This document shows, one piece after another, positions 44,189-53,423 of a stretch of 64,000 nucleotides of DNA. The translations under genes were made by a program, and so were the position numbers. The stretch is from positions 682,001 through 746,000 of the forward strand of contig NZ_CAWLFA010000001.1 of assembly GCF_963860125.1 (NCBI RefSeq), in the 5' to 3' direction. Position 1 is the first letter of the stretch. Each line of letters opens with the position of its first letter. This stretch comes from Picosynechococcus sp. PCC 7002. Its GTDB lineage: Bacteria > Cyanobacteriota > Cyanobacteriia > Cyanobacteriales > MRBY01. The notes under the pieces were generated by a model. The model did no database searches, was not told the DNA's origin, and saw only the letters and a list, made by a program, of their open reading frames with translations.

Positions 44189-46210
44189 ATGACCCACTCT
44201 TCCCTTCCCAAACGGACAAGAGCCCTTGCCCTCCGCAATGATTTCTCTCCTTTCGGCAACAAGCTCATTCAACAGGGAGTTGTAGACCATCAACAGATGG
44301 AAAAAGCCCTCGTTGAAACCCGGCGTAGTGGACGCCCCCTCACGGCCATTGTCGAAGAACTAACCGGGAAAGCCCTGTCCCCTGAGCTAGTCCGACAGTA
44401 CAAAAAGCATCATCTCTTTGAACTGAAGATCCTCTACGGTCTCAATTCCATTGACCCAGAAGTTCAAAAAATTGACATCGATCAGATGGGCGAGTTGATC
44501 AATTCCCTCGTGCCCGTAGAATTATGTCGCCGCCACCGTCTCCTTCCGATCCGGCGGGTTCAAGATGAAGTGATTGTGGCGATGGTAGAGCCCGATAACC
44601 TAGCCGCCCAAGATGATTTAAACCGTCTTTTTCGCCTGCAAAATCTGACGTTACGGCGCATCGTGATCACAGAAGACGACTATCGTCAGGTGCTAGATGG
44701 CTATTTAGAACAGCAAGTCCAGATTCAAATCCAACAGCAGGAACAAGCAGCCAAGGCCGCCGAAGCAGCAGAACTGAAAAAAGCAGTTGATATCGAAGAT
44801 CTTGATCTCGGTGTAGCCGGGGAATTAGACGAGCAGGAAGAAGAAAGCGCCGACCTGATGAATGAAAATCAGGCTAGCTCTGCTCCGGTGATCAAACTTG
44901 TCAATAAAGTGCTACTTAAAGCTCTCCAGGAAGGGGCCTCAGATATTCACATCGAACCCCAAGAAAATGATCTGCGGATTCGTTTCCGTAAAGATGGGGT
45001 TCTGCAATATGCTTTTGATCCGCTGCCCAAACGGATTGTGCCGGCGGTAACGGCCCGGTTTAAAATTATGGCGGACCTAGACATTGCGGAACGTCGTGTA
45101 CCTCAGGATGGTCGGATTCGGCGGATGTTTAAGGGGCGCAAGGTGGACTTTCGGGTCAATAGCTTACCCAGTCGCTACGGCGAAAAAATTGTTTTACGGA
45201 TTCTCGATAATTCTTCAACCCAGTTGGGCTTGGATTTGTTAATTACCAACCAAAATATTCTGGGGCAGGTGCGGGAAATGGCCCAGCGGCCATTTGGTCT
45301 AATTTTGGTGACGGGGCCAACAGGCTCAGGAAAATCAACAACTTTGTATTCAATTCTGGCGGAGCGCAACGAGCCGGGCATCAACATCAGTACCGCAGAA
45401 GACCCCATTGAATATACTTTGCCGGGCATTACCCAGGTGCAGGTCATCCGGGAAAAGGGGATGGATTTTGCGTCAATTTTGCGGGCATTTTTGCGGCAGG
45501 ATCCAGATGTCATTCTTGTGGGAGAAACCCGGGATAAGGAAACGGCAAAAACAGCCATTGAGGCGGCTTTAACGGGGCACTTGGTACTAACGACTCTCCA
45601 CACCAATGATGCTCCAGGGGCGATCGCCCGTCTAGATGAGATGGGAGTTGAACCCTTTATGATTTCCGGGTCACTCCTGGGAGTTCTGGCCCAGCGCTTG
45701 ATGCGACGGGTTTGTGGGGAATGCCGCATCCCCTATCAGCCCACAGTGGAAGAGCTGGCACGCTACGGCCTTTCCAGTAATGATCGCCATCCTTTAACGG
45801 TGTACCGGGCCAATACCCTGACGCCAGAGCAAATCCAAATGGCCAAAGAAGCCGGCAGTCTCTGTCCTAAATGTGGCGGCGGCGGCTACAAAGGCCGGGT
45901 GGGGGTCTATGAGTTTATGCAAAATAGTGAAGAAATTGAACGGTTGATTAATACCGGGGCCACCACGGACATGATCAAAGAAGTGGCAGTGCAAGAGGGC
46001 ATGTTGAGTATCTTGGCCTACAGTTTGGAGTTGGTCAAAGAAGGCCATACGACCTTTGAGGAGGTAGACCGTGTTACCTTTACTGATTCTGGCCTTGAGG
46101 CAGAACTAAAGGCGAAACGAAAGACGGGCTTGGTTTGTGACACCTGTAATGCTGAGTTGCAGCCGGATTGGCTAGATTGTCCCTACTGTATGACGCCCCG
46201 CTTTAGTTAA
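44189..46210 (+). CDS. pilB: Type IV pilus extension ATPase PilB
   Basis: A 673-residue PilB/GspE-family ATPase that powers pilus extension (motility, natural transformation). An MshEN-like N-terminal domain occupies about 15-165, with a Gln/Glu/Ala-rich linker near 170-215. Walker A is GPTGSGKSTTL near residue 375, with the Asp box LRFRKDG and DRRVPQDGRI-like segment upstream. Walker B is DPDVILVGETRD near 440, followed by the His box HTNDAPGAIARL. The zinc knuckle CGEC with CPKC follows near 513 and 560. After that comes an extra C-terminal CDTC...CPYC ribbon (about 645-670) that classical PilB proteins lack. First gene of a pilB-pilT-pilC run, 409 bases from grpE. Confidence 0.95.
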   Translation: MTHSSLPKRTRALALRNDFSPFGNKLIQQGVVDHQQMEKALVETRRSGRPLTAIVEELTGKALSPELVRQYKKHHLFELKILYGLNSIDPEVQKIDIDQMGELINSLVPVELCRRHRLLPIRRVQDEVIVAMVEPDNLAAQDDLNRLFRLQNLTLRRIVITEDDYRQVLDGYLEQQVQIQIQQQEQAAKAAEAAELKKAVDIEDLDLGVAGELDEQEEESADLMNENQASSAPVIKLVNKVLLKALQEGASDIHIEPQENDLRIRFRKDGVLQYAFDPLPKRIVPAVTARFKIMADLDIAERRVPQDGRIRRMFKGRKVDFRVNSLPSRYGEKIVLRILDNSSTQLGLDLLITNQNILGQVREMAQRPFGLILVTGPTGSGKSTTLYSILAERNEPGINISTAEDPIEYTLPGITQVQVIREKGMDFASILRAFLRQDPDVILVGETRDKETAKTAIEAALTGHLVLTTLHTNDAPGAIARLDEMGVEPFMISGSLLGVLAQRLMRRVCGECRIPYQPTVEELARYGLSSNDRHPLTVYRANTLTPEQIQMAKEAGSLCPKCGGGGYKGRVGVYEFMQNSEEIERLINTGATTDMIKEVAVQEGMLSILAYSLELVKEGHTTFEEVDRVTFTDSGLEAELKAKRKTGLVCDTCNAELQPDWLDCPYCMTPRFS

Positions 46211-46329
46211 GACTCTTCACTCTCTGTTCCCTGGCGATCGCCTTTTGGGCAGAATAATGGCAGCGACAATCTTTCACCCCAACTTTTTTCTTTCCTATCC
46301 CAGGCGATCGCCCAAGGAGTAACAAGCCA

Positions 46330-47436
46330 ATGGATTACATGATCGAAGACCTCATGGAGCAACTCGTAGAAATGGGCGGCTCCGATATGCACATCCAGGC
46401 CGGTGCCCCCGTTTACTTCCGAGTCAGTGGGAAACTTGGCCCCATTAATGACGAGCCCCTCTCCGCCCAAGATGCCCAAAAGCTCATCTTCAGTATGCTC
46501 AACAACACCCAACGCAAAGACCTCGAGCAAAATTGGGAACTAGACTGTTCCTATGGCGTGAAAGGACTCGCGCGCTTCCGGGTCAATGTCTACAAAGAAC
46601 GGGGCTGTTATGCCGCTTGCCTGCGGGCCTTGTCCTCGAAAATTCCCAACTTTGATCAACTCGGTTTACCCGATATTGTGCGGGAAATGGCCGAGCGTCC
46701 CCGGGGTTTGGTGCTGGTTACGGGCCAAACGGGTTCCGGGAAAACCACCACCATGGCTGCGATGTTGGATTTGATCAACCGCACCCGTGCCGAACATATC
46801 CTCACCGTCGAAGACCCCATTGAATACGTTTTCCCAAACCACAAAAGCCTCTTCCACCAACGGCAAAAGGGAGAAGACACGAAAAGCTTTGCCAATGCGC
46901 TCCGGGCCGCGCTCCGGGAAGATCCAGACATCATCCTCGTCGGGGAAATGCGGGATCTCGAAACCATCTCCTTGGCTATCTCCGCCGCTGAAACTGGGCA
47001 CTTGGTTTTCGGGACGCTCCACACCAACTCCGCCGCCAGCACCATCGACCGGATGTTAGATGTGTTCCCGCCGATTCAACAGCCCCAAATTCGGGCGATG
47101 CTCTCCAACTCTCTCTTGGCTGTTTTTAGTCAATGTCTAGTGAAAAAAGCGAATCCGAAACCCGGTGAATTCGGGCGCTCTATGGCCCAAGAAATTATGG
47201 TTGTCACCCCGGCGATCGCCAACCTGATTCGTGAAGGAAAAAGCGCCCAGGTCTACTCAGCAATCCAAACGGGAATGAAACTCGGCATGCAAACCATGGA
47301 GCAAGCCCTGGCGGGTTTAGTGGCCACAGGCACCGTTACCTTTGAAGAAGCCCTGTCGAAGAGTGGTAAACCCGATGAACTACAACGACTCGTTGGGGGA
47401 GCCTTGGGGGCTAGCCCAACCGCAAAACGTCGCTAA
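46330..47436 (+). CDS. pilT: Type IV pilus retraction ATPase PilT
   Basis: A 368-residue retraction motor. The N-terminal PAS-like part (about 1-100) is followed by Walker A GQTGSGKTTTM near residue 133. The Asp box, Walker B DPDIILVGEMRD near 200 and the His box GTLHTNSAASTIDRML complete the ATPase. The PilT-specific AIRNLIRE-like motif reads AIANLIREGKSAQ near 300. Its start ATG 46330 follows an AAGGAGT site inside a HIP1-bearing 119-base spacer. It lies between pilB and pilC, so extension and retraction motors are coordinated. Confidence 0.96.
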   Translation: MDYMIEDLMEQLVEMGGSDMHIQAGAPVYFRVSGKLGPINDEPLSAQDAQKLIFSMLNNTQRKDLEQNWELDCSYGVKGLARFRVNVYKERGCYAACLRALSSKIPNFDQLGLPDIVREMAERPRGLVLVTGQTGSGKTTTMAAMLDLINRTRAEHILTVEDPIEYVFPNHKSLFHQRQKGEDTKSFANALRAALREDPDIILVGEMRDLETISLAISAAETGHLVFGTLHTNSAASTIDRMLDVFPPIQQPQIRAMLSNSLLAVFSQCLVKKANPKPGEFGRSMAQEIMVVTPAIANLIREGKSAQVYSAIQTGMKLGMQTMEQALAGLVATGTVTFEEALSKSGKPDELQRLVGGALGASPTAKRR

Positions 47437-47502
47437 ATAAATATTGTCAGTTAAGCTGGCAAAAGACACCCTTTATTCCATTTTTCCCAGTGAACGAAAG
47501 CC

Positions 47503-48741
47503 ATGGCACAGTATGTCGCACAAGTCGTTGATCGCAACGGTCAAAAGCTAAAAGAAAAAATCGAAGCCAATTCCCCCGAACAAGCCCGCACCATGCTAGC
47601 GACGCGCTATCCAGAAGTGGGCAAGATCATGAAGCCGGGGGAAATCGATCTCTCGTTTTTAGAAGAAGCCCTCGCGAAAGTTTCCATCAAAGATAAAGCC
47701 GTATTTTCGCGACAATTTGCGGTGATGATCAATGCTGGGGTGGCGATCGTTCGTTGTCTAAGCATCTTGGGAGAAAACCACTCCAACATCAAGATGCGTA
47801 AAGCCCTCACTGCCATCAAGGCCGAAGTTCAGCAGGGGGTGAATCTTTCCGACGCGATGCGACCCCACGAAGAATGCTTCGATACCCTGTATGTCAGCAT
47901 GGTAGAAGCCGGTGAAATTGGTGGGGTACTCGATGAAGTCCTAAACCGTTTGGCGAAGGTACTCGAAGACATGGCCAAACTGGAAAACCAAATCAAATCA
48001 GCCATGACCTACCCAATGGCTGTGGCATTTTTGGCGGTGGCGGTGTTCTTTGGGATGACCGTTTTTTTGATTCCGGTTTTTGCCGATATTTTTGAAAGTA
48101 TTGGCACAGAACTGCCGGCTTTAACGATCATCATGATGGGGATCAGTAACTTTCTGCGGACTAGCGAAGGATTATTACCAATGCCCTTTGGGAATGTGCT
48201 CCTGATGATTATTGGTGCCAATATTCTCTTTTTTGCGATCCGCCGCTACTACAACACCGAAATGGGGCGGTGGCAAATTGATTCTTTGTTACTCAAATTG
48301 CCTCTGTTTGGGGATTTGCTCCGGAAAAATGCGGTGGCTCGGTTCTGTCGGATCTTCGGGACATTAACCCGGTCTGGGGTGCCGATCCTCAATTCCTTTG
48401 ATATTGTCGGGGCAACGGCGGGGAATGTGGTCATTGCCAAGGCGATTAATGATGCCAAGTCTGAAATTCAAGAAGGGGGGATGTTAAGTGTTGCCCTCGA
48501 TCGCGACCGGGTTTTTCCGATCCTTGCGATTCAAATGATGACCATTGGTGAGGAAACAGGGGAATTAGATAGCATGATGATGAAGGTGGCAGATTTCTAC
48601 GAAGATGAAGTAGAGCAGACCGTGAAGGCGCTGACCAGTATTTTAGAACCAGCGATGATGGTGATTATTGCAGCGATGGTTGGTGTTATTTTGCTATCGA
48701 TGTATCTGCCGATGTTTAAGGTATTTGAAGATTTGGGTTAG
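47503..48741 (+). CDS. pilC: Type IV pilus inner-membrane platform protein PilC
   Basis: PilC couples the ATPases to pilin insertion. The 412-residue protein begins with a soluble segment (MAQYVAQVVDRNGQKLKEKI), followed by two T2SF domains of about 120 residues each (from about 68 and 270), each ended by membrane helices; three helices in all. The blocks FSRQFAVMINAGVAIVRCLS and FCRIFGTLTRSGVPILNSFD are the matching repeats. It starts 66 bases after pilT, and the following hypothetical gene starts eight bases after its stop, so all probably share a transcript. Confidence 0.96.
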   Translation: MAQYVAQVVDRNGQKLKEKIEANSPEQARTMLATRYPEVGKIMKPGEIDLSFLEEALAKVSIKDKAVFSRQFAVMINAGVAIVRCLSILGENHSNIKMRKALTAIKAEVQQGVNLSDAMRPHEECFDTLYVSMVEAGEIGGVLDEVLNRLAKVLEDMAKLENQIKSAMTYPMAVAFLAVAVFFGMTVFLIPVFADIFESIGTELPALTIIMMGISNFLRTSEGLLPMPFGNVLLMIIGANILFFAIRRYYNTEMGRWQIDSLLLKLPLFGDLLRKNAVARFCRIFGTLTRSGVPILNSFDIVGATAGNVVIAKAINDAKSEIQEGGMLSVALDRDRVFPILAIQMMTIGEETGELDSMMMKVADFYEDEVEQTVKALTSILEPAMMVIIAAMVGVILLSMYLPMFKVFEDLG

Positions 48742-48749
48742 AACAAACG

Positions 48750-49307
48750 ATGACCGGACAGCAAAGTCAGTATGAAACGCTTTTAGCGGCCTACAGTGAT
48801 CGACAAACGGCGATCGCCTTACTGAAGCAACATCGCCCTTACCTTTCTTTGGTACCCAGTGTCCGGCGTCCTGAGGGGAGTTTAATTGTGATGCCGCTGC
48901 CGGTGATGCGCCACCTCAGCAGAAATGAACAGCATTCCACTCCAAAAACCTTAATTTTGCCCTGTGATCTGGCGATTTTGACCTGTGATCCGGAGTGGCA
49001 AATTAAGCTAGATGCCGAAATTATGGTGTTTATCCATCGGCCTGGGGAAACTTTTTCAGAGCTATTGCTGCGCTGGCGTCATACCCAGGTTTACCTTGAT
49101 CAAGATTACGAGTGGTTAATGCCAGAGTCGGAGGCCCACATGATCAGTAATCTTCCGGCCCAAATTCACCCTTTGTTTGTGGTGTTCCCGACAACCCCTG
49201 AGCACATTATTAAGGGACTTACGGGGGCGCATCTCCCCTTTGTCCTGGGGGAATCACCGTTTCCTGAACCGGAGTCTGTACCTGAGGTTTTTGTTACGGG
49301 AAATTAA
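48750..49307 (+). CDS. Protein of unknown function following pilC, 185 residues
   Basis: A soluble protein without signal peptide or membrane helix. The sequence has a compact N-terminal helix (MTGQQSQYETLLAAYSDRQT), then strands such as GSLIVMPLPVMRHLS, LPCDLAILTCDPEWQ and AEIMVFIHRPGE; I recognise no motif. It starts eight bases after pilC on the same strand, which hints at a pilus-linked role, though housekeeping genes also follow pilC in cyanobacteria. It converges with the glycosyltransferase-like gene and shares TTAA with it at the stop. Confidence 0.72.
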   Translation: MTGQQSQYETLLAAYSDRQTAIALLKQHRPYLSLVPSVRRPEGSLIVMPLPVMRHLSRNEQHSTPKTLILPCDLAILTCDPEWQIKLDAEIMVFIHRPGETFSELLLRWRHTQVYLDQDYEWLMPESEAHMISNLPAQIHPLFVVFPTTPEHIIKGLTGAHLPFVLGESPFPEPESVPEVFVTGN

Positions 49308-50380
49308 TGGCTGAGAAATTCGGCAATGGCTTGGGCGATCGCCTTTGTGCCCGTCTTATCGATGGGTTGATTGCCTTGGGGCGGTTGGGGTGATTCCCGG
49401 AGAAAATCCCAATCACCCTGGGCAAATTGCTCTGGATCTAAAATTTGGTGGTGGCCATATTGTTGGAGGTTTTTAATTAAAATTGGCCCTTCGGCAAAAT
49501 CATCCCTAGGCAAGGTCACAACGGGAAGATCGAGGCGCAGGGCTTCGGCGTAGGTACTAAAGCCCGGTTTGGAAATAATGCGATCGCACAGGGGCATGAA
49601 GTCAACGGGGCGGTATTGGGTCTCTGTAATTTTGCGGAGATTTGCTAAATCGGGGGCGTTACGGTCGAAGCTAATAAATTGATAATCAGGAAATTGCGCC
49701 AAGGCTTCATAGGGCATTCCGGCAAAACCGAGGCCGCCAAAACTGAGAAGAATAGTTTTTTCCTTGGGATGAGTTAATTGAAATTTTTCCCGCAGGGCTG
49801 CCAGATCATATTGCGGATCGCCGCCCGTCAGTCCCACATCGGTAACGTTTGCAAAATTCCCCATGGGTTCGTGCAGCGGTAAACGAAACAGGCGATCGCC
49901 TTCACGATAAGGCTCTGTAATCCAATCGGCTTCGGGAATAAATTCTCCACCCCAAGCACGGTAAATAAAATCCCAACCAAAATTTCCCATACACCAACAG
50001 GGAATCTCGGCACCATGGGCAATGGGAATCGCCAGGGGCGGCAAATCAGCGAGGACTAACTGGGCACGATTTAACCGTAAAAAGTCCACTTCGCCCGCAA
50101 TAATCCGGGGCGATCGCCGGCGAATTTCCCGCAATTTTTCTAGGGTTGCGTCGTAGTCCATGGAGAAACTGTCCGCCTGAATCACCCCCACGTCCAACCG
50201 TTTCGGCCGCTGAATAAAATCTCCTTTGACATAACTGCGAATCAACCAGTGGGGCGCTGTCGTCACAAAAATCAGCAATACATCGGGCAGTAATTTCTGC
50301 ACCTGGGCCGCCACCGAAGCCACCCGCACCACATGGCCAAACCCATGACTCGTAATCGCCAAATACAAAACAGGACGCAT
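49304..50380 (-). CDS. Glycosyltransferase-like protein (GT-B fold)
   Basis: A 358-residue protein with the GT-B pattern of MurG/monogalactosyl-diacylglycerol-type transferases: the glycine-rich N-terminal loop LAITSHGFGHVVRVASVAAQ and a second-domain ILLSFGGLGFAGMP near residue 210. The sugar-nucleotide loop is PLCDRIISKPGFSTYAEALRLD near 262. These segments support transfer of a sugar from a nucleotide donor, acceptor unknown. No membrane helix. It stands upstream of nothing obviously related: the next minus-strand gene, a MidA-like methyltransferase, starts 27 bases beyond its start codon. Confidence 0.85.
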   Translation of the reverse strand: MRPVLYLAITSHGFGHVVRVASVAAQVQKLLPDVLLIFVTTAPHWLIRSYVKGDFIQRPKRLDVGVIQADSFSMDYDATLEKLREIRRRSPRIIAGEVDFLRLNRAQLVLADLPPLAIPIAHGAEIPCWCMGNFGWDFIYRAWGGEFIPEADWITEPYREGDRLFRLPLHEPMGNFANVTDVGLTGGDPQYDLAALREKFQLTHPKEKTILLSFGGLGFAGMPYEALAQFPDYQFISFDRNAPDLANLRKITETQYRPVDFMPLCDRIISKPGFSTYAEALRLDLPVVTLPRDDFAEGPILIKNLQQYGHHQILDPEQFAQGDWDFLRESPQPPQGNQPIDKTGTKAIAQAIAEFLSH

Positions 50381-50407
50381 AGAACCTTCCGCAATCGTTG
50401 AAAACTA

Positions 50408-51571
50408 TTAGACCATGGGGGGCTGGGTTAAACCCTTTAGGGAAGTCTGAAGCTGATCATTTGTGAGATTTTTTCCCTGAACCAAGACATAAAAGCCCCC
50501 TAAACCCATGGGATCGATCAACTGATGGAGGGCATCCCGACGACGAAAGAGGGTCATCACATCGGTGGGGTTTTGGGATAAAGCATTGAGGCGATCGCCT
50601 AACCCTAAAGCCATCAAAAAAAGTCCCTGTTGCGTTAAACCTAAAGTTGCTAATCCTAGGGATTCGCCATGGTTTTGGAGGCTGGTAAAATCCACATGGG
50701 CTGTTAGATCCTGTTCGCCTAAATTGGTGTAGGGATTATCGTGGCGACGGTGCTGAAAATAACATTGTAAAGTGCCCTGAGACCGTTGGGGATGATAATA
50801 TTTTGCCGCTGGATGGCCATAGTCAATGGTGAGAATATAGCCGGTTTTTAGTTTGGTCTGTAGCTGCTCTAACCAACTCAGCATCCCTAGATTAACTTCT
50901 GTGCGATAACCATCAGGATAATTAGAGAAATCAATATTTAAGTGATCAAAATAAGCTTGAATCTCTGGTGTAGATAGAGAATCATTCACTTCTTCCAATG
51001 CATTTTGAGCAGGATTATATTGAACGTAAACCTCCTGAAGTTTCCCGGCATTCACTGTGACCAAATGTACCGGAAAGGCATCAAGCAATTCATTAGAAAT
51101 AAAACAGCCTTGGATACTATTTTCAAGTAACTCTGACCAATCGCACCATTGAATTTTGCAATAGGAAAACCCTGCTAATTTTTCCTGTTGTTGCTGGCGG
51201 AGAGCCGGGGATTTTTCAATAATGTAATATTCAATTTCTTCAAGTTCTTTTGGATAATGCTGCTGGAGGTAAAACAAAATATCCTTCGCCAAGTCGCCCT
51301 TGCCTGCTCCCATTTCGACGATCTGAAACGGCGATCGCCCCAAAATTTGTTTCATTTGGAGCAACTGTTCTGCCAATAATTCCCCAAAGTCTGGGCCGAG
51401 GGATGTGGCCGTGAAGAAATCCCCCTGGGCACCGATCGCCACCTTCCCACTACTGTAGTAACCTACCGTGGGGTGATAGAGCGCCAATTCCATAAACTCA
51501 GCAAAGGTGAGGCGCTGGTGCGGTGCGGTCTGGAGTTTTTCCTGGAGGATCGCCAAAAGGGGAGAAGCCAT
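50408..51571 (-). CDS. SAM-dependent methyltransferase, MidA/NDUFAF7 family
   Basis: A 387-residue protein with the SAM motif QIVEMGAGKGDLAKDIL near residue 85 and the family's FISNELLDAFPVHLVTVN near 160, then LTIDYGHPAAKYYHPQRSQG near 250. In mitochondria the family methylates an arginine of a complex I subunit. Cyanobacterial substrates are not known, though the NDH-1 complex is a natural candidate (inference). ATG 51571 replaces a TTG at 51577. The gene ends 27 bases before the start codon of the glycosyltransferase-like gene. Confidence 0.88.
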   Translation of the reverse strand: MASPLLAILQEKLQTAPHQRLTFAEFMELALYHPTVGYYSSGKVAIGAQGDFFTATSLGPDFGELLAEQLLQMKQILGRSPFQIVEMGAGKGDLAKDILFYLQQHYPKELEEIEYYIIEKSPALRQQQQEKLAGFSYCKIQWCDWSELLENSIQGCFISNELLDAFPVHLVTVNAGKLQEVYVQYNPAQNALEEVNDSLSTPEIQAYFDHLNIDFSNYPDGYRTEVNLGMLSWLEQLQTKLKTGYILTIDYGHPAAKYYHPQRSQGTLQCYFQHRRHDNPYTNLGEQDLTAHVDFTSLQNHGESLGLATLGLTQQGLFLMALGLGDRLNALSQNPTDVMTLFRRRDALHQLIDPMGLGGFYVLVQGKNLTNDQLQTSLKGLTQPPMV

Positions 51572-51640
51572 GGACAAGTCCGTTAAAATGATGTGCGATT
51601 AGTGTATGCTGCCGCCTTTTTGAGGTGCAACCTTTTACCT

Positions 51641-52567
51641 GTGAAGTCTTCTATTTCTCCCACTGCCCCGCGACCGTCATTTCTTGCTTCCCTATGGCAA
51701 TTTTCCCGGCCCCATACGATTATCGGCACGAGTCTGAGTGTTTGGGCTTTGGCGCTGTTGGCGGTGACCCCTGAAACATTTTCCTGGGGCTATGGTCAGT
51801 CGGTGCTTGGTGCTTGGCTCGCTTGTCTGGCGGGCAATGTCTTTATTGTCGGCCTCAATCAACTGACGGACATTGACATTGACAAAATTAATAAACCCCA
51901 TTTACCAGTGGCGGCGGGACATTTTTCTCGAAAAACAGGTTGGGGTATTGTCTGGTTTTGCGGAGCTTTAGCGCTGATTTTGAGTGCTTTTAGTGGCCTG
52001 TGGCTTGGGGTGACGGTGTGGGGGAGCTTGGCCATCGGGACAATGTATTCTCTGCCCCCAGTGCGCCTGAAACGGTTTCCCCTACTCGCAGCGATGTGTA
52101 TTTTTACGGTGCGGGGTGTGGTGGTGAACCTTGGTCTTTTTGCCCATTTTCAGACGATGTTACAGAACCCAGTGGTGATTACGCCGACGGTATGGCTGTT
52201 GACGGGGTTTATTATTGTGTTTACGGTAGCGATCGCCATTTTCAAAGACGTACCGGATCTAGAGGGCGATCGCCAATATCAAATCACAACCTTTACAATT
52301 TTATTGGGCAAAAAACGGATTTTTCAGCTTTCGTTGGGGATTATTTTTGCCTGTTACGCCGGGATGATTCTCGGTGAAATAACGATGACCACCAGTTTGA
52401 ATCAACTGCTATTTATTGGGTGTCACCTTATCCTGGGTGCTCTGCTGTGGTGGCGTAGTCGTCAGATTGATCTTGAATCGAAAAAATCTATTGCCAGCTT
52501 TTATCAATTTATTTGGAAACTCTTCTTTCTGGAATATCTTTTGTTTCCCCTCGCCCATTGGCTTTAA
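51641..52567 (+). CDS. Homogentisate phytyltransferase
   Basis: A UbiA-type prenyltransferase of about 308 residues, the committed step of tocopherol synthesis: it joins homogentisate and phytyl diphosphate in the membrane. The first Asp-rich motif NQLTDIDIDKINKPHLPVA near residue 75 is nearly identical to that of Synechocystis Slr1736, and the second, DVPDLEGDRQY, lies near 200. About nine membrane helices. No ATG is available at the right place. GTG 51641 gives a short polar N-terminus before LWQFSRPHTIIGT, while GTG 51593 would add 16 residues. Tocopherol cyclase, the next-but-one step, is encoded at 18150-19202. Confidence 0.93.
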   Translation: MKSSISPTAPRPSFLASLWQFSRPHTIIGTSLSVWALALLAVTPETFSWGYGQSVLGAWLACLAGNVFIVGLNQLTDIDIDKINKPHLPVAAGHFSRKTGWGIVWFCGALALILSAFSGLWLGVTVWGSLAIGTMYSLPPVRLKRFPLLAAMCIFTVRGVVVNLGLFAHFQTMLQNPVVITPTVWLLTGFIIVFTVAIAIFKDVPDLEGDRQYQITTFTILLGKKRIFQLSLGIIFACYAGMILGEITMTTSLNQLLFIGCHLILGALLWWRSRQIDLESKKSIASFYQFIWKLFFLEYLLFPLAHWL

Positions 52568-52569
52568 AA

Positions 52570-53340
52570 TCATTGTTGTTTTAGCCAGTTTTTAATCAAG
52601 GCGATCGCCTCTATTTTGTCTTGGACTTTAACCATTTGTGCTTGAAGAATTTTTTGGGCAAACAATAGGGCTTGGTGGGAGCCTTGATCGGCTGAAACAA
52701 TTAACGTAGGTGCAGTTAGCTGAGACAATTCAGAGTTTAGATATTCTGCCTGAATTTCACTGGGATGCCGCTGAAACAAAAGTCGCCGACTGGCCGGAGA
52801 TTTAAGCAACTGTTGTCGATAGTTGAGAAGTTTTTGAATCTTTTGACCGAGGCCAATTAGCTTACCTAGGGGGTAGAGTAATTTAAGTCCCCAAGGCAAA
52901 ATTGGGATTGGTAATAATAAGCATTTTTCAAGGAAATAACCAGCATTATTTGGGGCTTCAAAACCAATCGGAGAAAGTAAGACCAAACCTTGAATTTGTT
53001 CAGGATTGTTCAGAGCATAACGGGTAGCGACCCAAGCTCCAAGGGAATCTCCCACAAAATATATTTTCTTAAGATTTAACTGGCTAAAAAACTCTGCTAA
53101 AATTTCACTTTGCCATTGAATAGACTGGGACGAAACTGCTGGATCAGAATCCCCAAACCCCAACAAATCCGGCGCAAAGCATTGATAATCTGGCCCTACA
53201 TTTTCAAAAAAATCTAACCACTGACTACCGTCGCTATATTCCCGGTGAATAAAGGCGATCGCCTCCCCTTGACCTGTTTCCCGCCAAAAAATCTGGCCTT
53301 GATTTAAACGTAGGCGTCCATTCCGAACAACACATCCCAT
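52570..53340 (-). CDS. Alpha/beta hydrolase fold protein
   Basis: A 256-residue protein with the hydrolase core: oxyanion segment AIAFIHREYSDGSQW (HR in place of the usual HG), FAPDLLGFGDSDPA, and the nucleophile elbow VGDSLGAWVATRYA with Ser near residue 97. The acid strand TLIVSADQGSH is present, but the C-terminal segment that normally carries the catalytic His reads AQMVKVQDKIEAIALIKNWL, without histidine. It may therefore be catalytically impaired or use a histidine from elsewhere. It converges with the homogentisate phytyltransferase gene with two bases between the stops. Confidence 0.85.
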   Translation of the reverse strand: MGCVVRNGRLRLNQGQIFWRETGQGEAIAFIHREYSDGSQWLDFFENVGPDYQCFAPDLLGFGDSDPAVSSQSIQWQSEILAEFFSQLNLKKIYFVGDSLGAWVATRYALNNPEQIQGLVLLSPIGFEAPNNAGYFLEKCLLLPIPILPWGLKLLYPLGKLIGLGQKIQKLLNYRQQLLKSPASRRLLFQRHPSEIQAEYLNSELSQLTAPTLIVSADQGSHQALLFAQKILQAQMVKVQDKIEAIALIKNWLKQQ

Positions 53341-53423
53341 AAATATTTTTTGATAATCTTTATCGAGGGTTTTTGAGCGATCAACTTTTGCGTGGATAAA
53401 TTCTCCAGAAACGATGGATGGGT

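Noticed and set aside
45175..45729. 184-residue minus-strand frame opposite pilB
   Set aside because: Basic, Arg/Ser/Pro-rich shadow of the PilB Walker region.
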